Shown piece by piece: positions 50,755-58,907 of a stretch of 64,000 bases of DNA. Position 1 is the first letter of the stretch, and each line of letters opens with the position of its first letter. A program made the translations under genes and the position numbers. This DNA is from DATFVB01 sp963714035 (GTDB taxonomy: Bacteria > Acidobacteriota > Thermoanaerobaculia > UBA5066 > DATFVB01), in assembly GCA_963714035.1 (NCBI GenBank), contig OY970224.1, positions 2,604,001-2,668,000 on the forward strand. Direction: 5' to 3'. Below the pieces are notes generated by a model. The model made no database searches, had not been told where the DNA came from, and worked only from the letters and a program-made list of their open reading frames with translations.

Positions 50755-52082
50755 GGAGGGCTCTCGGCGACCGGCGTCTCGCGGAGCTCGCGGATCGGTA
50801 CGGGACGCCGTTCTACGCGTACGACTTCGACGTCTTCGACGCGCAGGCGAGGCGGCTGCGCGCGGCCGTTCCCTCGCGCTTCGAGCTCTTCTATGCCGTC
50901 AAGGCGAATCCGTCGCTCTCGGTGCTTTCGGGATTCGCCCGCCTCGGGCTCGGCGCGGACGTCGCGTCGGCGGGGGAGATCGAGGCCGCGCTCGCCGCGG
51001 GATTTTCGCCGGACCGCCTCGTGATGTCGGGTCCCGCCAAGAGCCCGGGCGATCTCGCCGCGGCTGTCCGCTCGGGAATCCTCGCGGTCAACGCCGAGGG
51101 GCCTTCCGAGCTCGACCGGCTGCAGGCGCTCGCGGAGGGCGCCGGGGCCCGTATCGCCGTCCAGCTGCGGCTGAATCTCCGCGGGAAGAGGGCCGAGCGG
51201 ATTCCGATCATCGGAGGTCCCGGCGCCGGAAAGTTCGGCATGAGCGTCGCGCTCGCCCGGGAAACGCTCGCCCGGCGGTCCCGCTGGACGCACCTGTCGA
51301 TCTCGGGATTCCACGTCTTTCGGGCGTCGAACGTTCTCGAGGCGGGCGCGTTCGTGGAAAACGTCCGGCGGACCGTCTCGATCGTCCTCGACCTCGCGCG
51401 GCGGTCGGGCGTTCCGCTTCGTCTCGTCGACCTGGGGGGAGGGTTCGGCATTCCGTACGAGCCGCAGGAAGAGCCGCTCGATCTCCGGTCCTTGAAGCGG
51501 GGCCTCTCCCGGATCGCGGCCGAAATCGACAGAGAGGAGCTCTTCGCGCAGACGCGCTTTCTCTTCGAGCCGGGCCGGTACCTGACCGCGCCCGCCGGCG
51601 TCTACGTCTGCCGGGTGCTCGAGGTGAAGCGCTCCGGCCGGACGCCTCAGGCGCTCGTCGACGGCGGCATCCATCACCTGCTGCGCCCCGCGCTCGTCGG
51701 GCGCCATCCCGTCCGCCTGATTCCGGGCCGGAAAACGCGCCGGGCCGCGGGCCCGGTCACGATCGGCGGCCCGCTCTGCACCAGTCTCGACGTTCTCGCC
51801 GACCGCGCGTTCCTGCCGACGCCGGAACCCGGGGACCTCGTGGCGTTCGCCGACGCGGGCGCCTACGGCTACAGCGAGTCGATGCCGCTCTTCCTCTCGC
51901 ACCCGTGGGCCGCCGAAGTCGGTGTGCGCGGAGAGCGCGACGCCCTGCTTCGCCGTCCGCCGACTCCCGCCGAGCTTCTCGCCGGACAGGAGGTCCCTCG
52001 CGTCCTGTTCGGCGAGCCGTCGTCTCGTTTCGGCATCGCCCGAAGCCGAATTCCCCGAGGAAATTGCGCGCCGGTGAGATAA
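50751..52082 (+). CDS. lysA: Fold-type III PLP decarboxylase in the lysA position
   Basis: 443 residues from a TTG at 50751 that shares TTGA with the dapD stop. By position it should be diaminopimelate decarboxylase. Alanine-racemase-like barrel with the PLP lysine in FELFYAVKANPSLSVL, RLVDLGGGFGIPY and VDGGIHHLLRPALVGR. However, the C-terminal substrate motif reads GPLCTSLDVLADRAF where DAP decarboxylases have CESGD, and the H-containing strand is ISGFHVFRASNVLEAGAF rather than GLHCHIGSQ. These features are closer to the exosortase-associated/BtrK-like branch of the family. It may still be LysA; the symbol is by synteny. Confidence 0.7.
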   Translation: MRRALGDRRLAELADRYGTPFYAYDFDVFDAQARRLRAAVPSRFELFYAVKANPSLSVLSGFARLGLGADVASAGEIEAALAAGFSPDRLVMSGPAKSPGDLAAAVRSGILAVNAEGPSELDRLQALAEGAGARIAVQLRLNLRGKRAERIPIIGGPGAGKFGMSVALARETLARRSRWTHLSISGFHVFRASNVLEAGAFVENVRRTVSIVLDLARRSGVPLRLVDLGGGFGIPYEPQEEPLDLRSLKRGLSRIAAEIDREELFAQTRFLFEPGRYLTAPAGVYVCRVLEVKRSGRTPQALVDGGIHHLLRPALVGRHPVRLIPGRKTRRAAGPVTIGGPLCTSLDVLADRAFLPTPEPGDLVAFADAGAYGYSESMPLFLSHPWAAEVGVRGERDALLRRPPTPAELLAGQEVPRVLFGEPSSRFGIARSRIPRGNCAPVR

Positions 52083-52084
52083 TC

Positions 52085-52106
52085 CCGGGAAGCTCCCGGT
52101 TCCCGG
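52085..52106 (+). terminator. Hairpin after the lysine operon
   Basis: CCGGGAA pairs with TTCCCGG around an 8-nt loop, 3 bp after the last stop codon, followed only by ATTTGCG. A weak T-run makes it a doubtful terminator. Confidence 0.4.
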
Positions 52107-52130
52107 ATTTGCGATCAGGGAGCGGACAAG

Positions 52131-52826
52131 ATGGAAGCGCGATTCGATCCCGGCTGGCTCGAACCGCCTCGCGGGCGATCGCTCTCGCCGCGCGAAACGA
52201 TCGACCTCCTTTCGCGGAGCCGGCAGGCGGCCTTCGGCATCGATGCGGCGGAGCGGATCGTCTACTGGAACCTTCCGTGCGAAACGATCCTCGGGCATCC
52301 CGCCCGAAGCGTTCTCGGAAAACACTGTTTCGAGATCGTCGCCGGCCGCGACGAGAACGGGAACCACTACTGCTCGAGAAACTGTCCGGTGGCGACCCAG
52401 GCCCGAAGCGGGGAGCCGGTGCAACCGTTCACGCTCGTCGTTCTCGACGGCCGAGGGGAGGATCGCGCGCTCCGTTTTCGGACCTTCGCCGTTCCCGCGG
52501 TCCGCGCCGAGCTCTCGGTCGTCGTGCACGTCGTCGCCGAGCGGGAGCACGCGCTCTCCGAAACGGAGAAGGCGCTCGCGCGGCTCGCGGCGCCCGTCGC
52601 GCGGTGGCCGCTCACGATCCGGTCCGTCACCGTTCCGACGCTCACGACGCGCGAGCGGGAGATCATCCTCGGCTTCGCCGAGGGCCTTTCGACCAATGCC
52701 CTCTCCGACAGGCTCGGGATCGCGGCCGTGACGGTCCGGAACCACACGCAGCGGATCCTCCTGAAGTTCGACGTCCACTCAAAGCTCGCCGCCGTCGTCT
52801 ACGCGTACCGGCACCAGCTGCTGTAG
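52131..52826 (+). CDS. PAS-LuxR transcription regulator with Cys cluster
   Basis: 231 residues. N-terminal PAS-like domain (RQAAFGIDAAERIVYWNLPC, LGHPARSVLGKHCFEIVAGR), then a distinct Cys group: KHCFEI, HYCSRNCPV, plus an earlier Cys at YWNLPCE. C-terminal LuxR-type helix-turn-helix: LTTREREIILGFAEGLSTNA, LSDRLGIAAVTVRNHTQRIL. The Cys arrangement inside the PAS domain suggests metal, Fe-S or redox sensing (inference). It starts 48 bp after the lysine operon in the same direction; it may be cotranscribed if the hairpin is weak. Confidence 0.85.
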   Translation: MEARFDPGWLEPPRGRSLSPRETIDLLSRSRQAAFGIDAAERIVYWNLPCETILGHPARSVLGKHCFEIVAGRDENGNHYCSRNCPVATQARSGEPVQPFTLVVLDGRGEDRALRFRTFAVPAVRAELSVVVHVVAEREHALSETEKALARLAAPVARWPLTIRSVTVPTLTTREREIILGFAEGLSTNALSDRLGIAAVTVRNHTQRILLKFDVHSKLAAVVYAYRHQLL

Positions 52827-52834
52827 CCGCTGCA

Positions 52835-53084
52835 CGGCAGTCGGGCCGCTGCGCGGCAGTCGAGAGTCGGGCCGTTGCGCGGCTGTCGAGAGTCGGGCCG
52901 CTGCGCGGCTGTCGAGAGTCGATCAGTCGCGAGTCGAAAGTCGACATCGTGACGGGTGCCTGACCTTCGACTTTCGACGGATAGACACGGGACCGGGAGA
53001 GACGTTCGACTTCCGACGGACGGACTCGTCACCGGCCGGCCCGACTTTCGACATTCGACGGGAGGACTCCGGACCGGACAGCCG
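52835..53084. repeat. 26-bp tandem repeat and TCGAGAGTCG tract
   Basis: From about 52844 at least three units of GGGCCGCTGCGCGGCTGTCG followed by AGAGTC, then low-complexity AGTCGCGAGTCGAAAGTCGA and CTTCGACTTTCGACGG. Both flanking genes end here (convergent). No gene. Confidence 0.65.
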
Positions 53085-54050
53085 TCAGCGGCGGCGGAAA
53101 GCTTCCCTCGCGGCGATGGCGGCGCCGAGAGGAGCGGCGGCGTCCCCGAGCGCCGAGGCGACGATGCGCGGCTTCGCGAGCTCGGTCGAGAAGGCGTGGG
53201 CGAGCGCGGATTTTCGGGCGAGCCGGACGTACGGAGCGCCGATGTCCTCGACGACGCCTCCTCCGAGAATGAAGATCTCGGGAGCGAGCGCATCGAAGAG
53301 ATTCGCGATCGCGATGCCGACGTGGCGAGCCGAGCGCTCGAGAACCTCGACGGCGAGCGGATCTCTTCCCCGATAGGCGTCGCCGAGGTCGCGGCTGTGC
53401 AGCCGGCCAGACCGGAACGCATGACGGCCGAGGACGGTCTTGCGGCCCTTCCGGATCTCCCTCTTCAGCCACCGCGCCATCCCGCTCTTGGAAGCTTCCC
53501 ACTCGAGCGAGCCGCGGTCGGTTCCCGCCCTCGCGCGCCGGAGGTCGAGGATCATGTGGCCGAGCTCGCCGGCGTTTCCGTTGACGCCGCGCAGGATGCG
53601 GCCGTCGGAGACGACGCACCCGCCCACGCCGGTGCCGATCCAGAGGCCGACGAGATTTCGAAAGCCTCTTCCCGCCCCCGTCCGCCACTCGCCGAGGAGG
53701 GCCATGTGGACGTCGTTGTCGAGGACGACGGGGCGCGAGAACGCCTTCGCGATCGCCGGGGCGATCGGCAGCCGCCGCACGGCGAGATGGGGCGACCGGA
53801 GGATCAGGCCGCGTTTCGTGTCGAGCGGGCCGGGAGAGCCGAGGCCGATCGCCGCGATCGAGGATCGCGAGAGCCCCGCGTCGGCGAGCGCGCCGTCGAT
53901 CGTCTCCCCGATCGCCGCGACGAGCGCCTTCCCTCCGGCGGAAAAGGGCGTCGCGCGCTTGCAGCGCCCGAGCCTTCGCCCGCGCGCAGAGTAGACGCCG
54001 GCGAGGATCTTCGTCCCCCCGAGATCGACGCCGACCCAGCAGCCTTTCAC
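53085..54050 (-). CDS. ROK-family protein lacking the zinc-site cysteines
   Basis: 321 residues from a GTG at 54050 (start not certain; no clear ribosome site). N-terminal GCWVGVDLGGTKILAGVY is the ATP-binding strand of ROK sugar kinases; GLGSPGPLDTKRGL, VVLDNDVHMALLGEW, LWIGTGVGGCVV and NGNAGELGHMILD follow. In ROK kinases the next segment is C-x-C-G-x2-G-C-x-E; here it reads RAGTDRGSLEWEAS, so all three zinc-binding cysteines are gone while the G-x-E and A-S remain. It is probably a kinase or kinase-like sensor with relaxed metal need. Substrate unknown. Confidence 0.82.
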   Translation of the reverse strand: MKGCWVGVDLGGTKILAGVYSARGRRLGRCKRATPFSAGGKALVAAIGETIDGALADAGLSRSSIAAIGLGSPGPLDTKRGLILRSPHLAVRRLPIAPAIAKAFSRPVVLDNDVHMALLGEWRTGAGRGFRNLVGLWIGTGVGGCVVSDGRILRGVNGNAGELGHMILDLRRARAGTDRGSLEWEASKSGMARWLKREIRKGRKTVLGRHAFRSGRLHSRDLGDAYRGRDPLAVEVLERSARHVGIAIANLFDALAPEIFILGGGVVEDIGAPYVRLARKSALAHAFSTELAKPRIVASALGDAAAPLGAAIAAREAFRRR

Positions 54051-54358
54051 GGCGGAAATCGCGAATTCCCTTTTGCGGGGAGCGTGGCGGAAAGGAGCAG
54101 GACCGAGATTGTCATCCGGGGCGGTCAGTATAACCGGCGCTTCCCGAATGAAGTCGAAGCTCGATGAAAAGTTGCTCCGGGGCGCCCCGCGCGCTGTACC
54201 ATCTCCTCCTTCAGCAGCCACCCCGCGCATCACACCAATCGGAGCTCTTTGACAACCCGCTCGTCCGAGATCGTTCGTCGTTTCCGATTCGCTCCCTCGT
54301 CCTCCCGCCGGCTCGAGCCGGCAAACCCTCACCTCATCAACTCATAGGAAACCCCGCC
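54051..54358. other. Upstream region with a 16-bp perfect palindrome
   Basis: No gene is supported. GCCGGCTCGAGCCGGC (54307-54322) is a perfect palindrome 36 bp before the ATG of the beta-helix gene. It could be an operator or a 5' leader hairpin. Otherwise featureless. Confidence 0.4.
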
Positions 54359-55857
54359 ATGAAAATTCCCGGTCTCGTTCTGCTCACGCTCGCCGCCGCC
54401 ATCGCGGCGGGCGCCTCGGACTTCTACGTCTCGCCGGACGGCTCGCCCGACGCCCCGGGCGACGCCGATCATCCGTGGGACCTCGCGACCGCGCTCGCCC
54501 AGCCGCCCTCCGTCGTTCCCGGAGACACGATCTGGCTGCGCGGCGGGACGTACCGCGGCACCTTCACCGCGGACCTCAACGGCACGGCCGCCGCGCCGAT
54601 CGTCGTGCGCCAGTTTCCCGGGGAGCGCGCGACGATCGACGGAGGCGATTCCGGCTGGAAATCGATCTTCACCGTCGCCGGCTCGTACGCCTGGTACTGG
54701 GGCTTCGAGATCACGAGCTCCGATCCGAACCGCGTCTCGCAGCAGACCGGCTCGAACCCGACCGACATCGGCCGGGGGAACATCCAGACCGAACAGTCAT
54801 CCCGAACGGGAGACGGCCTGAAGTTCATCAATCTCGTCATCCACGACGTGCAGGACGTCGGCCTCTGGAAGGAGGCGACGAACGTCGAGTTCTACGGCTC
54901 GCTCATTTCCGACAACGGATGGAACGCGCCCGACCGCGGGCACGGCCACGGCCTCTACGTGCAGAACCGCGAAGGCACGAAGACGATCCGGGAGAACGTC
55001 ATCTTCCAGAACTTCTGCAACGGCATCCAGGTGTACGGCACCGAGAACGCCTTCCTCGACGACATCGCGATCGACGGCAACACGATCTTCGGCAACGGCG
55101 AGATCGTGGGCTCGCCCGCCGACAACATCACGATCGGGGGCGGCGTCGTCGCGCACCACCCGGTGGTGACGAACAATTTCGTGTATTTCTCGCAGTGGGG
55201 CAACGGCAACGACGTCGATCTCGGATACGCCGACCTCGGCCGGGGAACGGCCGACGCGGTCGTCACGGGGAACCACCTCATCAACGGGGTCATCAAGCAG
55301 AACGCGGCCAACGCCGGCACCGTGATGACCGGCAACACGATCTACTCGTCGATCTTCGGCTGGGACGCCGCCGAGTTCCCGCAGAACAAGTACCTCTGGT
55401 CGCATCCGGGCTCGACGGTCGCGTTCGTCCGGCCGAACGCCTACGAGCCGGGGCGGGCGACGATCGTCGCCTACACGGGCTCGGGCGCGCCGTGGGTCGC
55501 CCGGACGTCTCCGGCGTGCTCTCGCCCGGGCAGGCGTGGGAGCTCCGCGACGCGCGGAACTTTTACGCGGCCCCCGTGGCCTCGGGCGCCTGGGACGGGA
55601 ATCCGATCCGCGTTCCGATGCGGAATCTCACGGTCGCGGAGCCTGTCGGCTGGCCCGCCCCCTCCCCGTCGCAGGAGTTCAACGTCTTCGTCCTTCTGCC
55701 CGTCGGCTCCGCGCCCGCGCCGGGCCAGCCGGTAAGCGCGCCTCCTTCTCCGCCGTCGACCGTACCTTCGCCGCCGCCCGCGCCGCCGCCGGCTCCCGCG
55801 CCGACCGGACCGCCCGCCGCGTCTCCGAGTCCGGCGGATCGGAACGGGCCGGAATAA
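54359..55857 (+). CDS. Secreted right-handed beta-helix protein, apparent frameshift
   Basis: ATG at 54359. Signal peptide (IPGLVLLTLAAAIAAGAS), then DFYVSPDGSPDAPGDADHPW and a parallel beta-helix with many N-G turns (NGIQVYGTENAFLDDIAIDG, GNTIFGNGEIVG). Frame 1 stays homologous to the next gene until about 55491-55510, then turns Arg/Pro-rich (PACSRPGRRGSSATRGTFTR). The correct continuation (DVSGVLSPGQAWELRDARNF, AAPVASGAWDGNPIRVPMRN) is in the frame one base earlier, ending at 55857 in a Pro/Ala-rich tail. So one base is missing near 55500, by real mutation, a sequencing error or a programmed -1 shift. Paralogue of the 55933 gene; polysaccharide-lyase-like fold, no catalytic residues identified. 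Confidence 0.75.
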
Positions 55858-55869
55858 CGGCCCGAGGAA

Positions 55870-55980
55870 CGATCGCGCGCCCTTGAGGGGCACGGACAAA
55901 TCGCGTGCCCGTGAAGGGCACGACCAAATCGCGTGCCCGCGTGGGGCACGACCAAATCACGTGCCCGTGAAGGGCACGAC
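55870..55980. repeat. Four 28-bp palindromic tandem units
   Basis: GGGCAC recurs at 55888, 55916, 55944 and 55972, exactly 28 bp apart. Each junction folds as GTGCCC-GTGAA-GGGCAC (or close variant), with CGACCAAATC between. It lies between two paralogous genes and includes the GTG start candidate of the second. No spacers differ, so this is not CRISPR. Confidence 0.8.
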
Positions 55981-57375
55981 ACTTGCAGCCGATGCGCGTC
56001 GCTGAAAACGATCGTCCTTCGCACGCTCGCCGCCGTCGTGGCGCTCGCGTCCGCCGCCGCGGCGCGGGACGCCGAGTTGTTCGCGGCGCCCGGCGCCGAC
56101 TTCTTCGCCGCGCCGAACGGCAAGCCCGGCGGCGACGGCAGCCGCGCGCGGCCCTGGGACCTCGCGACCGCGCTCGCGCAGCCGGCGCGAATGCGGCCGG
56201 GCGACACGCTTTTCCTGCTGCCGGGCGCCTACCGGGGCGAGTTCCGGGCGTTCCTCCGCGGCCGGCCCGGCTCTCCCATCGTCGTGCGCGGGGCCCCCGG
56301 CGCGCGCGCGACGGTCGACGGGACGCTGAAGATTTCGGGGCACGATGCCTGGTACCGCGACTTCGAGGTGACGAGCTCCGCCGCGCTCCGCCGGTCGCGC
56401 CAGGGAGGCCCGTATCCGACCGACGTGCCGCGCGGGATCCTCGGCACCGAGGAGTCCGCATCGACCGGCGCGGGACTGAAGCTGATCGACCTCGTCGCCC
56501 ACGATCTCGCTTCGGTCACGCTCTGGAAGGAGGCGGTCGACCTCGAGATCTCGGGATGTCTCGTCTACTACAACGGATGGGCCGCGCCCGACCGCGGGCA
56601 CGGCCACGGCCTCTACGTCCAGAACGTGTCCGGCACGAAGCGGATCGTCGACAACGTCATCTTCGAGAACTTCGACAACGGCATCCAGGCCTACGGAAGC
56701 GAGAAGGCGGGCCTCGACGATCTCGACATCGAAGGGAACACGATTTTCGAGAACGGCGCGCCGGTCGGCGATCCGGCCAACAACATCCTCGTCGGCGGCG
56801 GGCGCGTCGCGAAGAACACGCGGATCGTCGGAAACCTGCTCTGGTACGCGGCCCCCGGCCGCGGGACGCAGATCAACCTCGGCTACGACCCCTACGGACG
56901 CGGCGCCGACGGGGCAATCGTCCGCGACAACGTCGTCGTCGGCGGAGAAGTGCGGATGAACCCGAAGAACGGCGCGGTGGACTTCTCCGGAAACAAGGTG
57001 TTCGCCGCGCTCGCGAACCTGGAGCCGGCTCGCTTCCCGAAGAACCGTTACGCGCGGGAGCCGATCGGCCCGGCGGCATTCGTGCGGCCTGACCGGCACG
57101 AGAAGGGGCGGGCGATCGTGACGATCTTCGACGCCGCTCGACGCCCGGCGGTCTCCGTCGACCTCTCTCCGGTGCTCTGGGCCGGAGACCGATTCGAGAT
57201 CCGGAACGCGCAGGACTATTTCGGGGCGCCCGTCGTCTCCGGCGTCTACCGCGGCGGCCCCGTCGAGGTCCCGATGCGAGCCATGCCGCCGGCGGCCCCG
57301 GTCGGGTGGAAGACGCCGGCCCCGACCGGTCCCGAGTTCAATGTTTTCGTCGTGAGGCTCGCACCGGCGCCGTAA
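55933..57375 (+). CDS. Secreted right-handed beta-helix protein, paralogue 2
   Basis: Up to 480 residues. No ATG begins the frame: a GTG at 55933 lies inside the tandem repeat, and a CTG at 56002 stands exactly where the paralogue has ATG (LKTIVLRTLAAVVALASAAA is the signal peptide). So the start is uncertain or decayed. The body aligns with the upstream paralogue: PWDLATALAQPARMRPGDTL, NGWAAPDRGHGHGLYVQNVS, NVIFENFDNGIQAYGSEKAG and VEVPMRAMPPAAPVGWKTPA. Its intact end fixes the frame of the upstream copy. Beta-helix cell-surface or secreted protein, substrate unknown. Confidence 0.75.
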   Translation: MPAWGTTKSRAREGHDTCSRCASLKTIVLRTLAAVVALASAAAARDAELFAAPGADFFAAPNGKPGGDGSRARPWDLATALAQPARMRPGDTLFLLPGAYRGEFRAFLRGRPGSPIVVRGAPGARATVDGTLKISGHDAWYRDFEVTSSAALRRSRQGGPYPTDVPRGILGTEESASTGAGLKLIDLVAHDLASVTLWKEAVDLEISGCLVYYNGWAAPDRGHGHGLYVQNVSGTKRIVDNVIFENFDNGIQAYGSEKAGLDDLDIEGNTIFENGAPVGDPANNILVGGGRVAKNTRIVGNLLWYAAPGRGTQINLGYDPYGRGADGAIVRDNVVVGGEVRMNPKNGAVDFSGNKVFAALANLEPARFPKNRYAREPIGPAAFVRPDRHEKGRAIVTIFDAARRPAVSVDLSPVLWAGDRFEIRNAQDYFGAPVVSGVYRGGPVEVPMRAMPPAAPVGWKTPAPTGPEFNVFVVRLAPAP

Positions 57376-57618
57376 CGGCGTCCTCCCACACTCGGTCATG
57401 GAACTCTCGACCTGCGACTCGAAGCTCGCAACGGCGTGCGCGGAGGCGCGCGGCGGCTGTCATCCGTCGAGGGCGGAGAATCGAAACACGCGGACAAAGC
57501 AGATTCTGCCGGCAATCCGCCACGCGTGGCAAGGTGCTGAAAATGGGAATGTTATCGGTAGCCGTTCCCGTCTCTCCGGTGGCACCGGCATTGCGATTTC
57601 ACAGAGGCGGAGGTCACT
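57376..57618. other. Gap with AACTCG tract and 5' leader
   Basis: Begins with GGAACTCTCGACCTGCGACTC-type low-complexity sequence (57400-57440), then unremarkable DNA. GAGGTCAC before 57619 is the ribosome site of the next gene. Nothing else seen. Confidence 0.45.
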
Positions 57619-58284
57619 ATGGAAGGAAAGAAATTCGTTCTCGCCGCGGCCGTCGCCGCAGCGGTTCTCGCTTTCGGGACGCAGCCGGCGAGCGCTCAAT
57701 CATCTCGCGGCCACGCCTCGCACGGCAGCTCGAGCCGCTCGAGCGCAAGCCACGGCGGCGGTGGTCATGTCCACGGAAGCGTCGGCTACGGCTACCACGG
57801 CTACTACGGCGGCGCGCACTATCACTCTCATTACTATGCCTACCCGTACTACGCGCCGTACGCCTACGGCTACTATGCGCCCTACGCCTACGCCTATCCG
57901 TACGCTCCTTACGCCTACGCTCCGTATCCCGGCTATTACCCCGGCGGTTACGCCTACAACGGCGCGTACCCGGACAACGGGGCTTATCCGAACAACGGCG
58001 CACCGTATCCGAACAACGGCGGGGCCTATCCGAACAACGGCGGGAATCCGAACGACGGCGGCCCGTATCCGGAGAACGAGGGGCCGAACAACGGGGCGTA
58101 TCCGAACAACGGGCCCTATCCGAACAACGGAGCGTATCCGGACAACGGCGGCGGTTACGCGCCCAACGCCGGGCCCGCCCCGGGCCCTGCTCCGTACACT
58201 GCCAGCCGGGTCTACGTCGCGCTTCCGTTTCCGCACTTCGTGATCAAGCACGTGCCGATTCCGATCCCCGTCCCTCACTTCTGA
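57619..58284 (+). CDS. Secreted Tyr/Pro/Asn/Gly-rich repeat protein
   Basis: 221 residues; GGAGGTCACT precedes the ATG. Signal peptide (KFVLAAAVAAAVLAFGTQPA). Residues 30-50 are Ser/His/Gly-rich, 50-110 are Tyr-Ala-Pro-rich (PYYAPYAYGYYAPYAYAYPY) and 110-190 consist of YPNNGGA-type 7-residue repeats. The last 30 residues are VYVALPFPHFVIKHVPIPIP-like and hydrophobic. Disordered, possibly a structural or matrix protein with phase-separating character (inference). No domain recognised. Confidence 0.75.
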   Translation: MEGKKFVLAAAVAAAVLAFGTQPASAQSSRGHASHGSSSRSSASHGGGGHVHGSVGYGYHGYYGGAHYHSHYYAYPYYAPYAYGYYAPYAYAYPYAPYAYAPYPGYYPGGYAYNGAYPDNGAYPNNGAPYPNNGGAYPNNGGNPNDGGPYPENEGPNNGAYPNNGPYPNNGAYPDNGGGYAPNAGPAPGPAPYTASRVYVALPFPHFVIKHVPIPIPVPHF

Positions 58285-58514
58285 AGAGGCAGGCGCGGAG
58301 ATACATCGAGCCATACGGGCGCGTGCCGCCCGCGCCGCCCTGCGGCGTACGCTTCTGGTACGCCTCGGGACGGCGACGTGCCGCCCGCATCCCGCCTGGC
58401 TCGCGTCTCTCCGCGCCTCAGTGGGATGTGACAATCGAAAAGGCTCGGCTCTCTCCGCGCCTCAGCGGAACAGGCAGAAGCGCTCTTACTAAAGGTTCGT
58501 CAGGACTCGGGGAG

Positions 58515-58796
58515 TCAGTCCTTCGCGGCGAGAATGCCGATGAGCAACCCGAGGGCCAGTCCCACGCCGAGCGATCCGAGGGCCACGCCGATCGAGTGGT
58601 CGTCGGCATAGTCCTTCGCGCTCTCCGAAACGCGATCCCATCCCTCGCCGATCCGGCGCGATGCCTTGACCCGGCGGGACCGCAGCTCCTCCCAGATCGA
58701 AGAACCGTCGTTCCCGATCTCTTCGGGCGTCGGCGGCTCGGCGGGACCCGGTTTCGCGGAGGCCGTCCGGCCCGCGTTCTCGTTCACGTTTTCCAT
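58515..58796 (-). CDS. Small single-helix membrane protein (DUF883/YqjD-like)
   Basis: 93 residues. A disordered polar N-terminus (NENAGRTASAKPGPAEPPTP) leads to an amphipathic helix (SIWEELRSRRVKASRRIGEG) and a C-terminal membrane helix (VALGSLGVGLALGLLIGILA). The layout resembles ElaB/YqjD-type tail-anchored proteins that can hold ribosomes at the membrane; similarity is in layout only. AAAGGAGACACAA precedes the ATG. Confidence 0.65.
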   Translation of the reverse strand: MENVNENAGRTASAKPGPAEPPTPEEIGNDGSSIWEELRSRRVKASRRIGEGWDRVSESAKDYADDHSIGVALGSLGVGLALGLLIGILAAKD

Positions 58797-58907
58797 TTGT
58801 GTCTCCTTTCGGGAAAGTGCGTCGATCGTCGAAGGTCCGTATCAAGCAAGCGACGCGCCAGCGGATCGCGGGCACGCTTCCTGCGGCCCGGACCTCGAAG
58901 AGACCGC

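Noticed and set aside
52799..53422. Leftward Ser/Arg-rich frame downstream of the LuxR gene
   Set aside because: It is formed by tandem repeats and the complement of the ROK gene; no domain.
55870..55980. Possible CRISPR array or IS end
   Set aside because: 28-bp period with no unique spacers and no cas genes; a tandem palindromic repeat instead.
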